A DNA stretch of 64,000 nt from positions 2,046,001 through 2,110,000 of the forward strand of contig CP126168.1 in the NCBI GenBank assembly GCA_032881465.1, written 5' to 3'. Under the pieces are notes generated by a model. It ran no database searches and was not told the origin of the DNA. It was given only the letters and a program-made list of their open reading frames with translations. The DNA comes from Parvibaculaceae bacterium PLY_AMNH_Bact1 (lineage in GTDB: Bacteria; Pseudomonadota; Alphaproteobacteria; Parvibaculales; Parvibaculaceae). Shown piece after piece: positions 42,663 through 51,230 of the stretch; the first letter of the stretch is position 1, and each line of letters starts with the position of its first letter. Made by a program: the position numbers and the translations under genes.

Positions 42663-43562
42663 TCAGGGAACGAGTGTGACCATTGTCCGTCGGTTCAACG
42701 GTTCACGTACGCCGTCACCAGTCTGCACAGCAAGACGACTTTCGCCATACCCAACAACCTCAACAGCGTCGGCCAAAGCACCCATCTCCACCAAGGTGAG
42801 TTTCACCACTTCTGCGCGACGCACAGAGAGCTCATCATTGTAAAAAGATGATCCGGAGGTATCTGTGTGGCCCGCCGCAATGATCTTGCTGTGACCACCT
42901 GCACGGGCAGCATCAATCGCCGTAGAGAGAACTTCCAATGCCTCCGCGGACAGGAACCATTCGTCGAACCCGAAATACACTGTGAATTCCGCAGCGTCAG
43001 GAAGGGTTACGACAGGTTCTGGTTCAGGCGCCAGATCAACTTCAAGCCGTCCCATCAGCGTCAGGAAGCGGGCACGGCATTGATAAAACTGCACCGCAGG
43101 CGCTCCCTGCGCCAGTTCGTGGGCCCAGCAATCATAAGCCGCCTGGGCACGAGCAGTCATATCCGGAGCGATTTCCTTAGCACCACGTGAAAATGCGCTG
43201 GTCAGCCGACCTCGCGCTTTTTGTAGATCTTCCCGGCCCGCCCCTTCTCCGGTTGGCTGCATCGGGGTCACATCTGCGCCGTTGCCAGCCAGAATGGCCC
43301 GCTCAGCATAAAAATCAGCGCTGTCCCCGGAGCCCAAACTGTTCCCACGGCTAACCGCAAGATCAAGATAATGCTTGTAAAGAGCTTGCTGAAACGCCGT
43401 GCCGGACGGGTTCAGATCCTCTGCATCATCCACCAGCGACGCACAGCTGGCCAGAAACACGGCAGTCAGCCCCATGACAAGGGATCTCAGCAGAGAGGAC
43501 GCGCCACTCTTTCTGGAATTATGGTTAATTATGCGTTGCCCCAAACTCTGCGCATCTGACAT
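42663..43562 (-). CDS. OmpA-family lipoprotein
   Basis: The 299-residue protein has a lipobox VFLASC with Cys near residue 40 and a helical central region. A C-terminal OmpA-like peptidoglycan-binding domain follows (residues 190-299) with FTVYFGFDEWFLS, IIAAGHTDTSGS and ELSVRRAEVVKLTL. It would tether the outer membrane to peptidoglycan. It could also start at a later ATG nearer the signal (MGLTAVFLASC). The 216 bases to the divergent PilZ gene show nothing distinctive. Confidence 0.87.
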   Translation of the reverse strand: MSDAQSLGQRIINHNSRKSGASSLLRSLVMGLTAVFLASCASLVDDAEDLNPSGTAFQQALYKHYLDLAVSRGNSLGSGDSADFYAERAILAGNGADVTPMQPTGEGAGREDLQKARGRLTSAFSRGAKEIAPDMTARAQAAYDCWAHELAQGAPAVQFYQCRARFLTLMGRLEVDLAPEPEPVVTLPDAAEFTVYFGFDEWFLSAEALEVLSTAIDAARAGGHSKIIAAGHTDTSGSSFYNDELSVRRAEVVKLTLVEMGALADAVEVVGYGESRLAVQTGDGVREPLNRRTMVTLVP

Positions 43563-43778
43563 GGATTTCGCCCTTTATTGACCCAATTTTGCCGCGTACG
43601 CCCCTGTACACGTGCAATTTTGTTTATAGCGCGATGAATGAGGCGCTGACTAGCCATTCTCCCACTTCACACCTTGGGTGTATTTCCGCGCGATAAGACC
43701 TCTTTAACATCCAATCTCTAGCGTGAAACCAGCAATTGCCACCTTGTGCTGGCAGCTGAGTTGCGGAGGATGAAACGC

Positions 43779-44387
43779 ATGTCTCAATCCGTTTCGGTGC
43801 AGACACGTGAAAACAGTGCGAACAGACGCCAGTACGAGCGGACCAACCTCTCAGTCGCGGGTCGTCTCATGTTGCCTTCCGGCGGTGAATTTCCCTGCGA
43901 TGTTGAAGACATTTCAGAAGGCGGCATTGCCCTTCATAGCCAGGCGGACGGAGAGATTGGCGATCGAGTGATTGTCTATCTCGACAGACTTGGCCGGTTT
44001 GAGGGAAACCTGGTGCGCCGTTTTGCCGGTGGTTTTGCCATTGAAACGCGTCTCCAAACAAACCAACGGGCCCGGTTGATCGAGCGGATTGAACTGCTAA
44101 AAAACCACGCCGACGGCGAAGAGATCGCACACCTTCCCCAACGCGCCCTAAGACGCGCGCCGACCAGTGAAGAAGCAAATGATGGGGCTCGCCTGACAAT
44201 TGACAACGGCGAAGAGATTGCCTGCAAGATCCTCGACATCTCGCTGACAGGAGCCCACATCAGGCTCAAGAACCGCCCTAAGATCGGCACCCATGTCACC
44301 GTCGGTAGAACGCTTGGTCGTGTCGTGCGCCACACAGACGAAGGCATCGGCGTCGAATTTCTCCCGACGGGCAAACTCGCAAGCTAA
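43779..44387 (+). CDS. Tandem PilZ domain protein
   Basis: The 202-residue product has two PilZ-type domains. The first carries the full c-di-GMP signature: R17-x3-R21 in RRQYER and D44-x-S46-x2-G49 in VEDISEGG. The second has only the strand motif ILDISLTGAHIRLK and may not bind nucleotide. It is a likely c-di-GMP effector. I use the ATG at 43779, which has GGAGG nine bases upstream; the ATG at 43770 is too close to it. The divergent neighbour is the OmpA lipoprotein. Confidence 0.9.
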   Translation: MSQSVSVQTRENSANRRQYERTNLSVAGRLMLPSGGEFPCDVEDISEGGIALHSQADGEIGDRVIVYLDRLGRFEGNLVRRFAGGFAIETRLQTNQRARLIERIELLKNHADGEEIAHLPQRALRRAPTSEEANDGARLTIDNGEEIACKILDISLTGAHIRLKNRPKIGTHVTVGRTLGRVVRHTDEGIGVEFLPTGKLAS

Positions 44388-44462
44388 CCTGCACAAACAA
44401 CGCTCCCCTTTTTGACGCAAGCTAACTAGACTTCCGCGCAATCAAAACAAGCGAGGTGCGGA

Positions 44463-45164
44463 ATGTCTGAGTCAATCCTGAACTACGATCTAAAAAATGG
44501 TGTGGCTGTTCTCCACATGGATGATGGCAAAGCAAACGCCTTGGGTCATGACATGATCGCGGCGCTTTCAGAAGCGTTGGACCGTGCAGAGACCGAAGCA
44601 AATGCAGTTGTCTTGATCGGACGCGAGAAGCGCTTTTGCGCAGGCTTCGACCTCTCCGTCATGTCTTCCGGCCCTGAGGCAGTGAATAAACTTGTGTCCA
44701 GTGGTGCCCATCTCATGACCCGGCTGTATACCTACAAGCTCCCCATTATTGCTGCCTGCACTGGCCATGCGCTTGCCGCAGGCGGGCTCCTTCTCCTGGC
44801 GTCAGACTATCGGGTGGGTACAAAAGGCGACTTCAGGATTGGACTGAATGAAGTCTCAATCGGCATGACTACACCTCAATTCCTGATTGATTTTGCACGC
44901 GACCGTGTCCCCACCCGCCTGCTTGCCCAGGCCGTAATACACGCACGCCTTTTCTCGCCAGACGAAGCAATAGAAGCCGGGTTTTTGGACGACGCAGTTG
45001 CAGGCGATGCCCTTGAAACATCAGCCCTTGCCGTTGCGGAACGATTGGGCGCTCTCCCACAACCGGCATTCGGAAACTCGAAGAAGAAGGTCAATGCAGA
45101 CACAGTGGCGCACATCAACGCGACACTAGATGCCGATTCCTCAACGTTTGACGGAGCGTCATAA
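44463..45164 (+). CDS. Enoyl-CoA hydratase/isomerase (crotonase) family protein
   Basis: The 233-residue product has the crotonase fold, with the oxyanion-hole segment CAGFDLSVM and IIAACTGHALAAGGLLLLAS. It lacks the canonical second catalytic Glu pair, resembling shorter family members that act on varied acyl-CoAs. It is one of three crotonases in the window. The start ATG follows AAGCGAGG. It is followed by the glycine-zipper gene after 75 bases. Confidence 0.88.
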   Translation: MSESILNYDLKNGVAVLHMDDGKANALGHDMIAALSEALDRAETEANAVVLIGREKRFCAGFDLSVMSSGPEAVNKLVSSGAHLMTRLYTYKLPIIAACTGHALAAGGLLLLASDYRVGTKGDFRIGLNEVSIGMTTPQFLIDFARDRVPTRLLAQAVIHARLFSPDEAIEAGFLDDAVAGDALETSALAVAERLGALPQPAFGNSKKKVNADTVAHINATLDADSSTFDGAS

Positions 45165-45239
45165 GACTGGCCCTGCTCCCCCTCACACGGTATGATTCTC
45201 TCGCAGGTAGTCGATGATGCCCCATCGAGAGGAGCTGTC

Positions 45240-45797
45240 ATGCACCAATCAAACGCCAAAGCGATCACGCAAAACAAGTGCGCGCAGACCGCATCAAACA
45301 GTGTCACATGGGGAGCCATCGCAGGCGCGACCGCGTTGACATTCATGATTTCTCTCTCAACACCAGCAAAAGCCGCATGCGACCCAACTAGCACTGAAGG
45401 TGTTATTGGCGGCCTCGCTGGAGCTGCAATTGGCGGCTTTCTTGGATCAAAAGTCGGCAGCGGGAGCGGGCGCACATTTGCTACCATCGGCGGCGTGCTC
45501 GCAGGTGGCCTCCTGGGCAATCAGGCGGCAACGCGCCTGACATGTCAGGATCAGCAGGAAGTCTATTCAACCACCCAATCAACGCTTGAAGACTATCCCA
45601 GCGGCAGATCCGCAACCTGGAACAATCCCGACAGCGGGCACTGGGGCACGGTGACGCCAACCAAGACCTATGTCGACGGTCGAGGCCAGAACTGCCGTGA
45701 GTTCGAGCAAACCATCTATATCGGCGGTCGCCCCGAAAAAGGTGTTGGGGAGGCCTGCCGTCAGCCGGATGGGTCCTGGCGCATCATTGAGGGCTAA
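45240..45797 (+). CDS. Glycine-zipper 2TM surface protein
   Basis: The 185-residue product has a signal-like hydrophobic region (residues 20-45). It is followed by the glycine zipper GGLAGAAIGGFLGSKVGSG and TIGGVLAGGLLGNQAA, as in the Rickettsia 17-kDa antigen family, then a polar C-terminal domain with paired Cys. It is probably an outer-membrane lipoprotein-like or periplasmic protein. I use the ATG at 45240, which has GAGAGGAGC upstream; a longer open frame upstream is less likely. Confidence 0.82.
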   Translation: MHQSNAKAITQNKCAQTASNSVTWGAIAGATALTFMISLSTPAKAACDPTSTEGVIGGLAGAAIGGFLGSKVGSGSGRTFATIGGVLAGGLLGNQAATRLTCQDQQEVYSTTQSTLEDYPSGRSATWNNPDSGHWGTVTPTKTYVDGRGQNCREFEQTIYIGGRPEKGVGEACRQPDGSWRIIEG

Positions 45798-45874
45798 GCG
45801 CCCTCTCCTTTCCAAAAAACCATACTGGCCCAGCCTCTCTGCTGATCGAGGCTCTCTGCGTGCTTGCGTACAAT

Positions 45875-45931
45875 TTGAATCGAATTCCAGTATTTAAAAC
45901 TATAATGGAATTTTATTCTATAATTATTCAA
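45875..45931 (+). promoter_or_regulatory. AT-rich nested inverted repeats with TATAAT, upstream of the peptidase gene
   Basis: TTGAAT (45875-45880) mirrors ATTCAA (45926-45931), and inside it AATTCCA (45883-45889) mirrors TGGAATT (45906-45912). TATAAT at 45901-45906 could be a -10 box. This strongly AT-rich stretch lies about 50 bases before the peptidase ATG and may be a promoter with an operator. Confidence 0.4.
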
Positions 45932-45984
45932 ATGAAATTAAATAACCACAAGTAATATAGACTTGATGTCAAAATATCAAGGGC

Positions 45985-46776
45985 ATGGTGACCAATACAA
46001 ATCGACAGATTGGGATTGGTTACATGTATTTATTGCGTATCACTGCAGGGTTTGCGGGAGCCCTCCTTCTCGCGGCCTGCGGGACGGGCTCGGCAGATCT
46101 ACCGGGATCTACTGCCACCATTGGCGGATTTTCGTCCGATGTACCATTTGTTGCGCCATCAACAGCGCCCACCTTCATTGCACGGGGAAATGCGATGCCG
46201 GTTGGTGCAGAAACTTCGCCCCCCTTTGGGTTTGTTGGATTTTGCCAGCGCCACCCAAACGATTGCACCGGGAGCTCCGTCAGACCCACCTCGCTGGCTT
46301 TGACGGACAATCGCTGGAGCCAGCTCCAGCAAATCAACAGGCAGGTCAACAAGACGGTCACGCCCGTTGAAGATGCAGACCTCTACAACACGCCTGAATG
46401 GTGGGCATATCCAGCCTCAAGCGGTGGCGACTGCGAAGATTATGTTCTCCTGAAGCGTCGACTGCTCTTAGAGCAGGGCTGGCCTGCGGACGCCCTCTTA
46501 ATCTCGGTCGTCAAAGAGCGAAGCGGTGCAGGACACGCGGTCCTTTTGGTTGTTACCGCTGAAGGAGAGTATGTGCTCGATAACAAAACCCGCCAAATCC
46601 GCCTATGGCAGGAAACGCCCTACACATGGGTGAAACGGCAGTCCCGCCACCATCCATATGTTTGGGTAAGAACTGGTGATGGACGCGGTGGCAAAAGTGC
46701 AGCGCTCGATGGCCACGACCTTATGGCACCCATTTCAGAACCCGTGACGACACTTCGACCGGCACTATTCTCGTAA
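45985..46776 (+). CDS. Transglutaminase-like cysteine peptidase (BTLCP, LapG-like) lipoprotein
   Basis: The 263-residue protein has a lipobox LLLAAC (Cys32) and a C-terminal bacterial transglutaminase-like peptidase domain. The catalytic triad is C150 (GGDCEDYVLLK), H184 (GAGHAVLL) and D199 (YVLDN). LapG, of this family, cuts a surface adhesin under c-di-GMP control. Here it could act on a surface protein of this window, though that is inference. The start may instead be the ATG at 46024. A strong terminator follows. Confidence 0.88.
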   Translation: MVTNTNRQIGIGYMYLLRITAGFAGALLLAACGTGSADLPGSTATIGGFSSDVPFVAPSTAPTFIARGNAMPVGAETSPPFGFVGFCQRHPNDCTGSSVRPTSLALTDNRWSQLQQINRQVNKTVTPVEDADLYNTPEWWAYPASSGGDCEDYVLLKRRLLLEQGWPADALLISVVKERSGAGHAVLLVVTAEGEYVLDNKTRQIRLWQETPYTWVKRQSRHHPYVWVRTGDGRGGKSAALDGHDLMAPISEPVTTLRPALFS

Positions 46777-46820
46777 TTCCCCGATCAGACTGACCCCCCA
46801 TCGGTCTGATCCTGTCGAGA

Positions 46821-46861
46821 CCGGCCCTGCTTTCCCAGGCAGGGCCGGAACTCGGTTTTTC
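46821..46861 (+). terminator. Rho-independent terminator after the BTLCP gene
   Basis: CCGGCCCTGC (46821-46830) and GCAGGGCCGG (46839-46848) form a perfect ten-base stem with an eight-base loop, followed by a T run near 46856. It closes the peptidase transcript and may serve the convergent crotonase gene as well. Confidence 0.85.
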
Positions 46862-46880
46862 TATACTGCGTAAGGTCGCC

Positions 46881-47660
46881 TCAACGCCCTTTCCATTGCG
46901 GTGCACGCTTTTCTGCAAATGCCATTGGACCCTCAATCAGGTCTTCACTCTTAAAGAGAGCGCCAACAGCTGGATAATGACCAGTGACCGCTTTCTCAAG
47001 ATTAGCCTCATCAAGCCCCTGATAGACGGATTCCTTAGACGCACGGATCGACATAGGCGAACAGGCCACGATTTGGGCAGCCCATTTTTTTGCAGTGTCC
47101 ATGAGATCGCTCGCAGGCACGACTTCGTTGACAAAACCCAGTGACTGTCCTTCTGCCGCCGGAACCACCCGGCCGGTAAGGATCATCCCCATAGCCTGTT
47201 TCACAGGGATCTGACGGGGCAGACGGTGAAGACCACCAGCCAGCGCGGCAAGACCAACTTTTGGCTCTGGCAGCGCGAACGTCGCCTTGTCCGAAGCAAT
47301 AATCAGGTCAGCAGCCAGAGCAATTTCAAAACCGCCCCCCATCGCAACGCCATTCACAGCGGCAATAACCGGCTTTGCCATGTCATAGCGAGCGGTGAGG
47401 CCAGCAAAACCCGTCGCTGGGACTTCCAACTTGTTACCTTCAGCCTGCCACTTAAGATCATTACCAGCACTGAATGCGCGATCACCCGCGCCTGTGATGA
47501 TCGCAACCCAAAGGTCAGGATCTGCGGCGAAATCATCAAACGCCTTGGCCAATTCAAAGTTTGCCGGCGGGTGGAGCGCATTCATCCGATCAGGTCTGTT
47601 CATTGTCACAATGAGCAGATGTCCATCCTTTTCGACGGTGCAGTGTTCATAGTCAGCCAT
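46881..47660 (-). CDS. Enoyl-CoA hydratase (crotonase) family protein
   Basis: The 259-residue product has the full crotonase layout: MNRPDRMNALHP, FSAGNDLKW as the first oxyanion loop, and AAVNGVAMGGGFEIALAADL as the second. It ends PMAFAEKRAPQWKGR, the typical F-x-E-K-R tail. It probably hydrates a 2-enoyl-CoA. I use the ATG at 47660, which has GGAGGCG upstream; the longer open frame is unrelated. It is divergent from the GYF_2 gene. Confidence 0.92.
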   Translation of the reverse strand: MADYEHCTVEKDGHLLIVTMNRPDRMNALHPPANFELAKAFDDFAADPDLWVAIITGAGDRAFSAGNDLKWQAEGNKLEVPATGFAGLTARYDMAKPVIAAVNGVAMGGGFEIALAADLIIASDKATFALPEPKVGLAALAGGLHRLPRQIPVKQAMGMILTGRVVPAAEGQSLGFVNEVVPASDLMDTAKKWAAQIVACSPMSIRASKESVYQGLDEANLEKAVTGHYPAVGALFKSEDLIEGPMAFAEKRAPQWKGR

Positions 47661-47880
47661 AAGACGCCTCCAAATGTCGTTTTGAGCCCAATTTGGCGCG
47701 ACTTTGCCTTGCGACAAACACTCTCGCAACCGTTCAGCCAAAAACGCAGGGGATTGCGCCAATCTGGAAACGAATTCTAAACCACAAATTCATAAAGTAT
47801 GAACGGGTGGAAGCTCATACTGACCCGCGGTTTACAAAATCGGCGTTGCCCGTAAGTCGGCGCGCCTGCGATCAGAGCAA

Positions 47881-48522
47881 ATGACGATGCAAAACAGTGC
47901 CGACCAGATGGATGACATGGCTCCTGAAGCCCAGGCCGATGTGCCTGAAGACCGTGTACTCGCAGACGGGCATTGGTCACTGAAACATGGCGAAGAAGTC
48001 TATGGTCCCTACACGTTCGAGGCGATGGAGACATATATCGCTGAAGGACGCGTCGCCGGACATTCTGTGATTGCACCCTCTGGCACTGAAGATTGGACTG
48101 AAGCCAAAGACGTAGCCATGTTTGCCGGGTTTTTCGATGAGGAAAAATCAAAAGTAACCGCAAGTACGCCGTCACACCCCCAGGACAGGCGGACGGTTTA
48201 TGGCCCCAAAAAGGGTCAGGTTGATCGACGCAAGCGGCCTGATACATCAAACTTCCTGATCATTACCGACGTCAAATCCCGTCACGGCGCCACACTTGAA
48301 CAATCCATCATGTCATTGGGCGCAGCACTCAAAGTGGCCAACAATGCTTGGGTCGTGAACTGTAAGGGTACGGCACCAGGGCTCCTGAACCAGCTCTCGA
48401 AAGTGCTCTCAAGTCAGGATGGGTTGTTCATCGCTGACGCGACACGAGATCGGACGGCCTGGTACAATTTTGGTCCGGAAACAGACGCAAAGATCCGTCG
48501 CGTCTGGCGCCGCCCTGTCTGA
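47881..48522 (+). CDS. GYF_2 (DUF4339) domain protein
   Basis: The 213-residue product carries a GYF_2-like domain at residues 29-85, recognisable as HGEEVYGPYTFEAMETYI followed by SGTEDWTEAKD. The domain is known to bind proline-rich peptides in related proteins. The C-terminal 80 residues (SNFLIITDVKSRHGATLEQ) form an unknown alpha/beta region. The function is unknown. It converges on the following secreted protein gene 10 bases away. Confidence 0.75.
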   Translation: MTMQNSADQMDDMAPEAQADVPEDRVLADGHWSLKHGEEVYGPYTFEAMETYIAEGRVAGHSVIAPSGTEDWTEAKDVAMFAGFFDEEKSKVTASTPSHPQDRRTVYGPKKGQVDRRKRPDTSNFLIITDVKSRHGATLEQSIMSLGAALKVANNAWVVNCKGTAPGLLNQLSKVLSSQDGLFIADATRDRTAWYNFGPETDAKIRRVWRRPV

Positions 48523-48532
48523 TCCCATTTGG

Positions 48533-49612
48533 CTAATTGAGACTTGGCCTGGCTCGAGGCAGATAGCCTTGCGTTGGCACTGAACTTCCGATGTTGCGGG
48601 TGCCGGGACGCATGCGTGGTATCCTGGCCACCCCTGCACCAACATCGCCTTCACCGGTAGGCACTTGTCCTTCTGAGCTCGCTCCTACCGGCGACGTTGA
48701 TGTCGGCGAAATTGGCACTGGCTCTCCCAGCACAACTTGCGGCGACTCATGAGTGTCATCCCCAACAAGGGCACGCATAACATCTTCTGCGCGGCGCCAG
48801 CGCAGCATGAGCGGCCCACTCATTGCGCTCACATCAGCGCATTTGGTTTCTGGCGAAAGCCCCCTGTCGCACTTCACTGTTTCGCGAATGAGTTCCAACT
48901 GAAAATTCGATTTCCTCAAAAACTCATTGAGCAATCCTGCATCACGGACCGCCGTGATTGAGCTCAAATAGGACCTGCAATCCGTCCGCTGTCGCTCCAA
49001 CATCTGATCCAGATCCTGAGCGGTAAAGACATCGTTGGGCGGCGATGTGGTGCACACGCGCCACACCACTTCAGCAGCAGCATGATCAAACAGCTGGATG
49101 AGCTCTCTGTAGCGCCCCTCTAGTGAGACATAGATCCGTGCCATATCAGCCGGGTCCCAATCACGAAACGCGTCGACAAACTGAATGATATCGACATCAA
49201 TCCCGCGCGGTGGCGCCGGGCGATAAACTGAGGGCTTCGGCAGCTGAAGGCCTTTTTGCACGAAAGAATAATCGGTCGCGCCGGCGATATCAGGCTCCTG
49301 CTCGGGTGTTTTGGGGATCAGCAAAAACTGAACTCCCAATGGACGCTCTTCTAGATGAAAGAAGAAGCTCTGCCCGGAACGTTCAACAGATCCCTGAGCC
49401 GCGTCGCCGGTCCGGCGCCCATTCAGCGAGAAAGCCTCGCCCCGCCCCGAATGAAAACGTCCGACAACGCGGTCGCTTGATTCCTGCAGGGTGAGCGTCA
49501 TACCGCCCGCGGTACCAATTCCCTCAAACTGGCCTGAGAAGCCGGACGCAATTGCTGGAGATGCCCCCACAAGGCCGACCGCAAGAACGCACCACCTGAC
49601 TATCTTCAACAC
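48533..49612 (-). CDS. Secreted hypothetical protein
   Basis: The product of about 359 residues has a signal peptide (VRWCVLAVGLVGASPAIA), then a beta-strand region resembling a lipocalin-like or DUF-type domain (SGQFEGIGTAGGMTLTLQ). A helical segment with four Cys (residues 185-265) and a disordered Pro/Ser/Gly tail follow. No family is recognised. The first codon could be TTG (49621) or, more plausibly by spacing from GGGAG, GTG at 49612. Confidence 0.6.
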   Translation of the reverse strand: MLKIVRWCVLAVGLVGASPAIASGFSGQFEGIGTAGGMTLTLQESSDRVVGRFHSGRGEAFSLNGRRTGDAAQGSVERSGQSFFFHLEERPLGVQFLLIPKTPEQEPDIAGATDYSFVQKGLQLPKPSVYRPAPPRGIDVDIIQFVDAFRDWDPADMARIYVSLEGRYRELIQLFDHAAAEVVWRVCTTSPPNDVFTAQDLDQMLERQRTDCRSYLSSITAVRDAGLLNEFLRKSNFQLELIRETVKCDRGLSPETKCADVSAMSGPLMLRWRRAEDVMRALVGDDTHESPQVVLGEPVPISPTSTSPVGASSEGQVPTGEGDVGAGVARIPRMRPGTRNIGSSVPTQGYLPRARPSLN

Positions 49613-49672
49613 AAGGCCCAAGCTCCCATCGATGCGGGCTTACACGAACACATACTCTACACGGAAGCCTCT

Positions 49673-50488
49673 TTACCGGCCTTTAAAGTCCGGATCCCGT
49701 TTCTCAACGAAGGCCGCCATGCCTTCTTTTACATCTTCAGTGCGCAGCAAGGGCAGTAACTGCAGATAGACATGGTTTACATGCTCGCCAAAGGGCTCAT
49801 TAAGGCCCATACGCATCATCCGTTTTGCTGACTGAACAGCCAGGGGCGCGTTGGCAGCAATCTCCGAGGCAAGCGCTCTTGCCCGCCCCATAAGCTGATC
49901 GCCCGGAACCACTTCAGAGGCAAGGCCCCATTCAACAGCTTCGTCGGCTGTCAACGTCCGGCCAGTGAAAATGAGCTCAGATGCTTTCGACCAGCCGAGC
50001 AACCGGGGCAGGATCCAAGTCCCACCGGATTCTGGCACGATTCCACGCTTAGTGAATGCCGCTGCGAGCTTAGCTGTGTCAGCCATAATTCGAATGTCAC
50101 AGCCGAGCGCCGTATCCAGGCCATAACCAGCCGCGCCACCATTGACCGCACAAATAGACGGCGTGTCCATGGCCTGCAAGGTCGTTGGCGGCGCATTGCG
50201 CAGGTCAAGATTTCTAAACCCGCGATCTTCTTTGAGCATCCCAGTACCACCGGCTTGCGCTTTCACATCAAGGCCCGCACAAAATGCCCGCCCGTTTCCG
50301 GTCAGTACCATCACCCGGACATCCGGGTCTTCATCCGCCTGAACAAACCTCTCCGCCATCGCCCTCAACATGGTAGGAGATATGGTGTTCATCCGCTCCG
50401 GTGCATTGAGCGTGATCGTCGCAATATGATCAGAGACCTCATAGAGAACTTCATCTGATCCTTGGTCCAAATTATGTGCTTCGCTCAT
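49673..50488 (-). CDS. Enoyl-CoA hydratase (crotonase) family protein
   Basis: The 271-residue product shows LNAPERMNTISP, FCAGLDVKA and SICAVNGGAAGYGLDTALGCD as crotonase oxyanion elements, and ends MAAFVEKRDPDFKGR. It is the third crotonase in the window and the one closest to the classic enoyl-CoA hydratase pattern. It follows the gamma carbonic anhydrase gene on the same strand, 44 bases downstream, so the two could be cotranscribed. Confidence 0.93.
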   Translation of the reverse strand: MSEAHNLDQGSDEVLYEVSDHIATITLNAPERMNTISPTMLRAMAERFVQADEDPDVRVMVLTGNGRAFCAGLDVKAQAGGTGMLKEDRGFRNLDLRNAPPTTLQAMDTPSICAVNGGAAGYGLDTALGCDIRIMADTAKLAAAFTKRGIVPESGGTWILPRLLGWSKASELIFTGRTLTADEAVEWGLASEVVPGDQLMGRARALASEIAANAPLAVQSAKRMMRMGLNEPFGEHVNHVYLQLLPLLRTEDVKEGMAAFVEKRDPDFKGR

Positions 50489-50532
50489 CCTGTTCCTCGC
50501 TCAATTCAATCATTGCGGCGCAACTATTTCAG

Positions 50533-51063
50533 TCAGTCAATCCGTTTAAGGTCTCGCGCATAACGCTGCCAGTTCTCAACATAGTGGGCGGCGGAAAACT
50601 CAAGGCCAGCCGCCTGCTCGTCGGTCAGCTGTCGCACCACTTTCCCAGGGGCACCTAGAACCATCGAATTGTCGGGAATATCCTTGCCCTCAGCGATCAG
50701 GGTGTTTGCACCTATGAGGCAGTTTTTCCCGATCTTTGTATTATTCAGAATGATGCTGCCGATGCCGATCAGAGAATTGTCACCAACGCTACAGCCATGC
50801 AGCATGACCTTATGACCAATCGTGACGTTCTTCCCCAACGTCAGCGGTGATCCTGGGTCTGTATGAAGAACAGAGGCGTCCTGTACGTTGGAGTTTTCGC
50901 CTATCGTAATCATTTCATTGTCACCGCGGAGCACCGCGCCAAACCAGACGCTAGCATTCTTGTGGAGGGTCACATTCCCCATGACCTGGGCATCAGGTGC
51001 CACCCAATAATCTCCTTCAGCAGGCAGCGTCGGTTGGGTATCACCCAAAGCATAAATCGGCAT
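50533..51063 (-). CDS. Gamma carbonic anhydrase family protein
   Basis: The 176-residue product is a left-handed beta-helix of hexapeptide repeats. It carries the gamma carbonic anhydrase signatures [21 protein letters not shown]... [16 protein letters not shown], with zinc-binding His residues. Members hydrate CO2 or bind acyl-CoA. It is of the YrdA/CaiE-like type with no signal peptide, so cytoplasmic. It precedes a crotonase gene on the same strand. Confidence 0.9.
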   Translation of the reverse strand: MPIYALGDTQPTLPAEGDYWVAPDAQVMGNVTLHKNASVWFGAVLRGDNEMITIGENSNVQDASVLHTDPGSPLTLGKNVTIGHKVMLHGCSVGDNSLIGIGSIILNNTKIGKNCLIGANTLIAEGKDIPDNSMVLGAPGKVVRQLTDEQAAGLEFSAAHYVENWQRYARDLKRID

Positions 51064-51230
51064 GAAAATCTCTCTTCTTCATCTCACAATGAGCAGCACT
51101 ATCGCATGGACGCAGGCCAATGTCTCGGTACCGGCAACCTGCCTTTGCCCCCCCGGACCCGAGCTTTGCCCTATGTCATAGCCCCTTCATCAGAAGCAAT
51201 GTAAGCTCCCGCCAAACATCCGAGGGCCTC

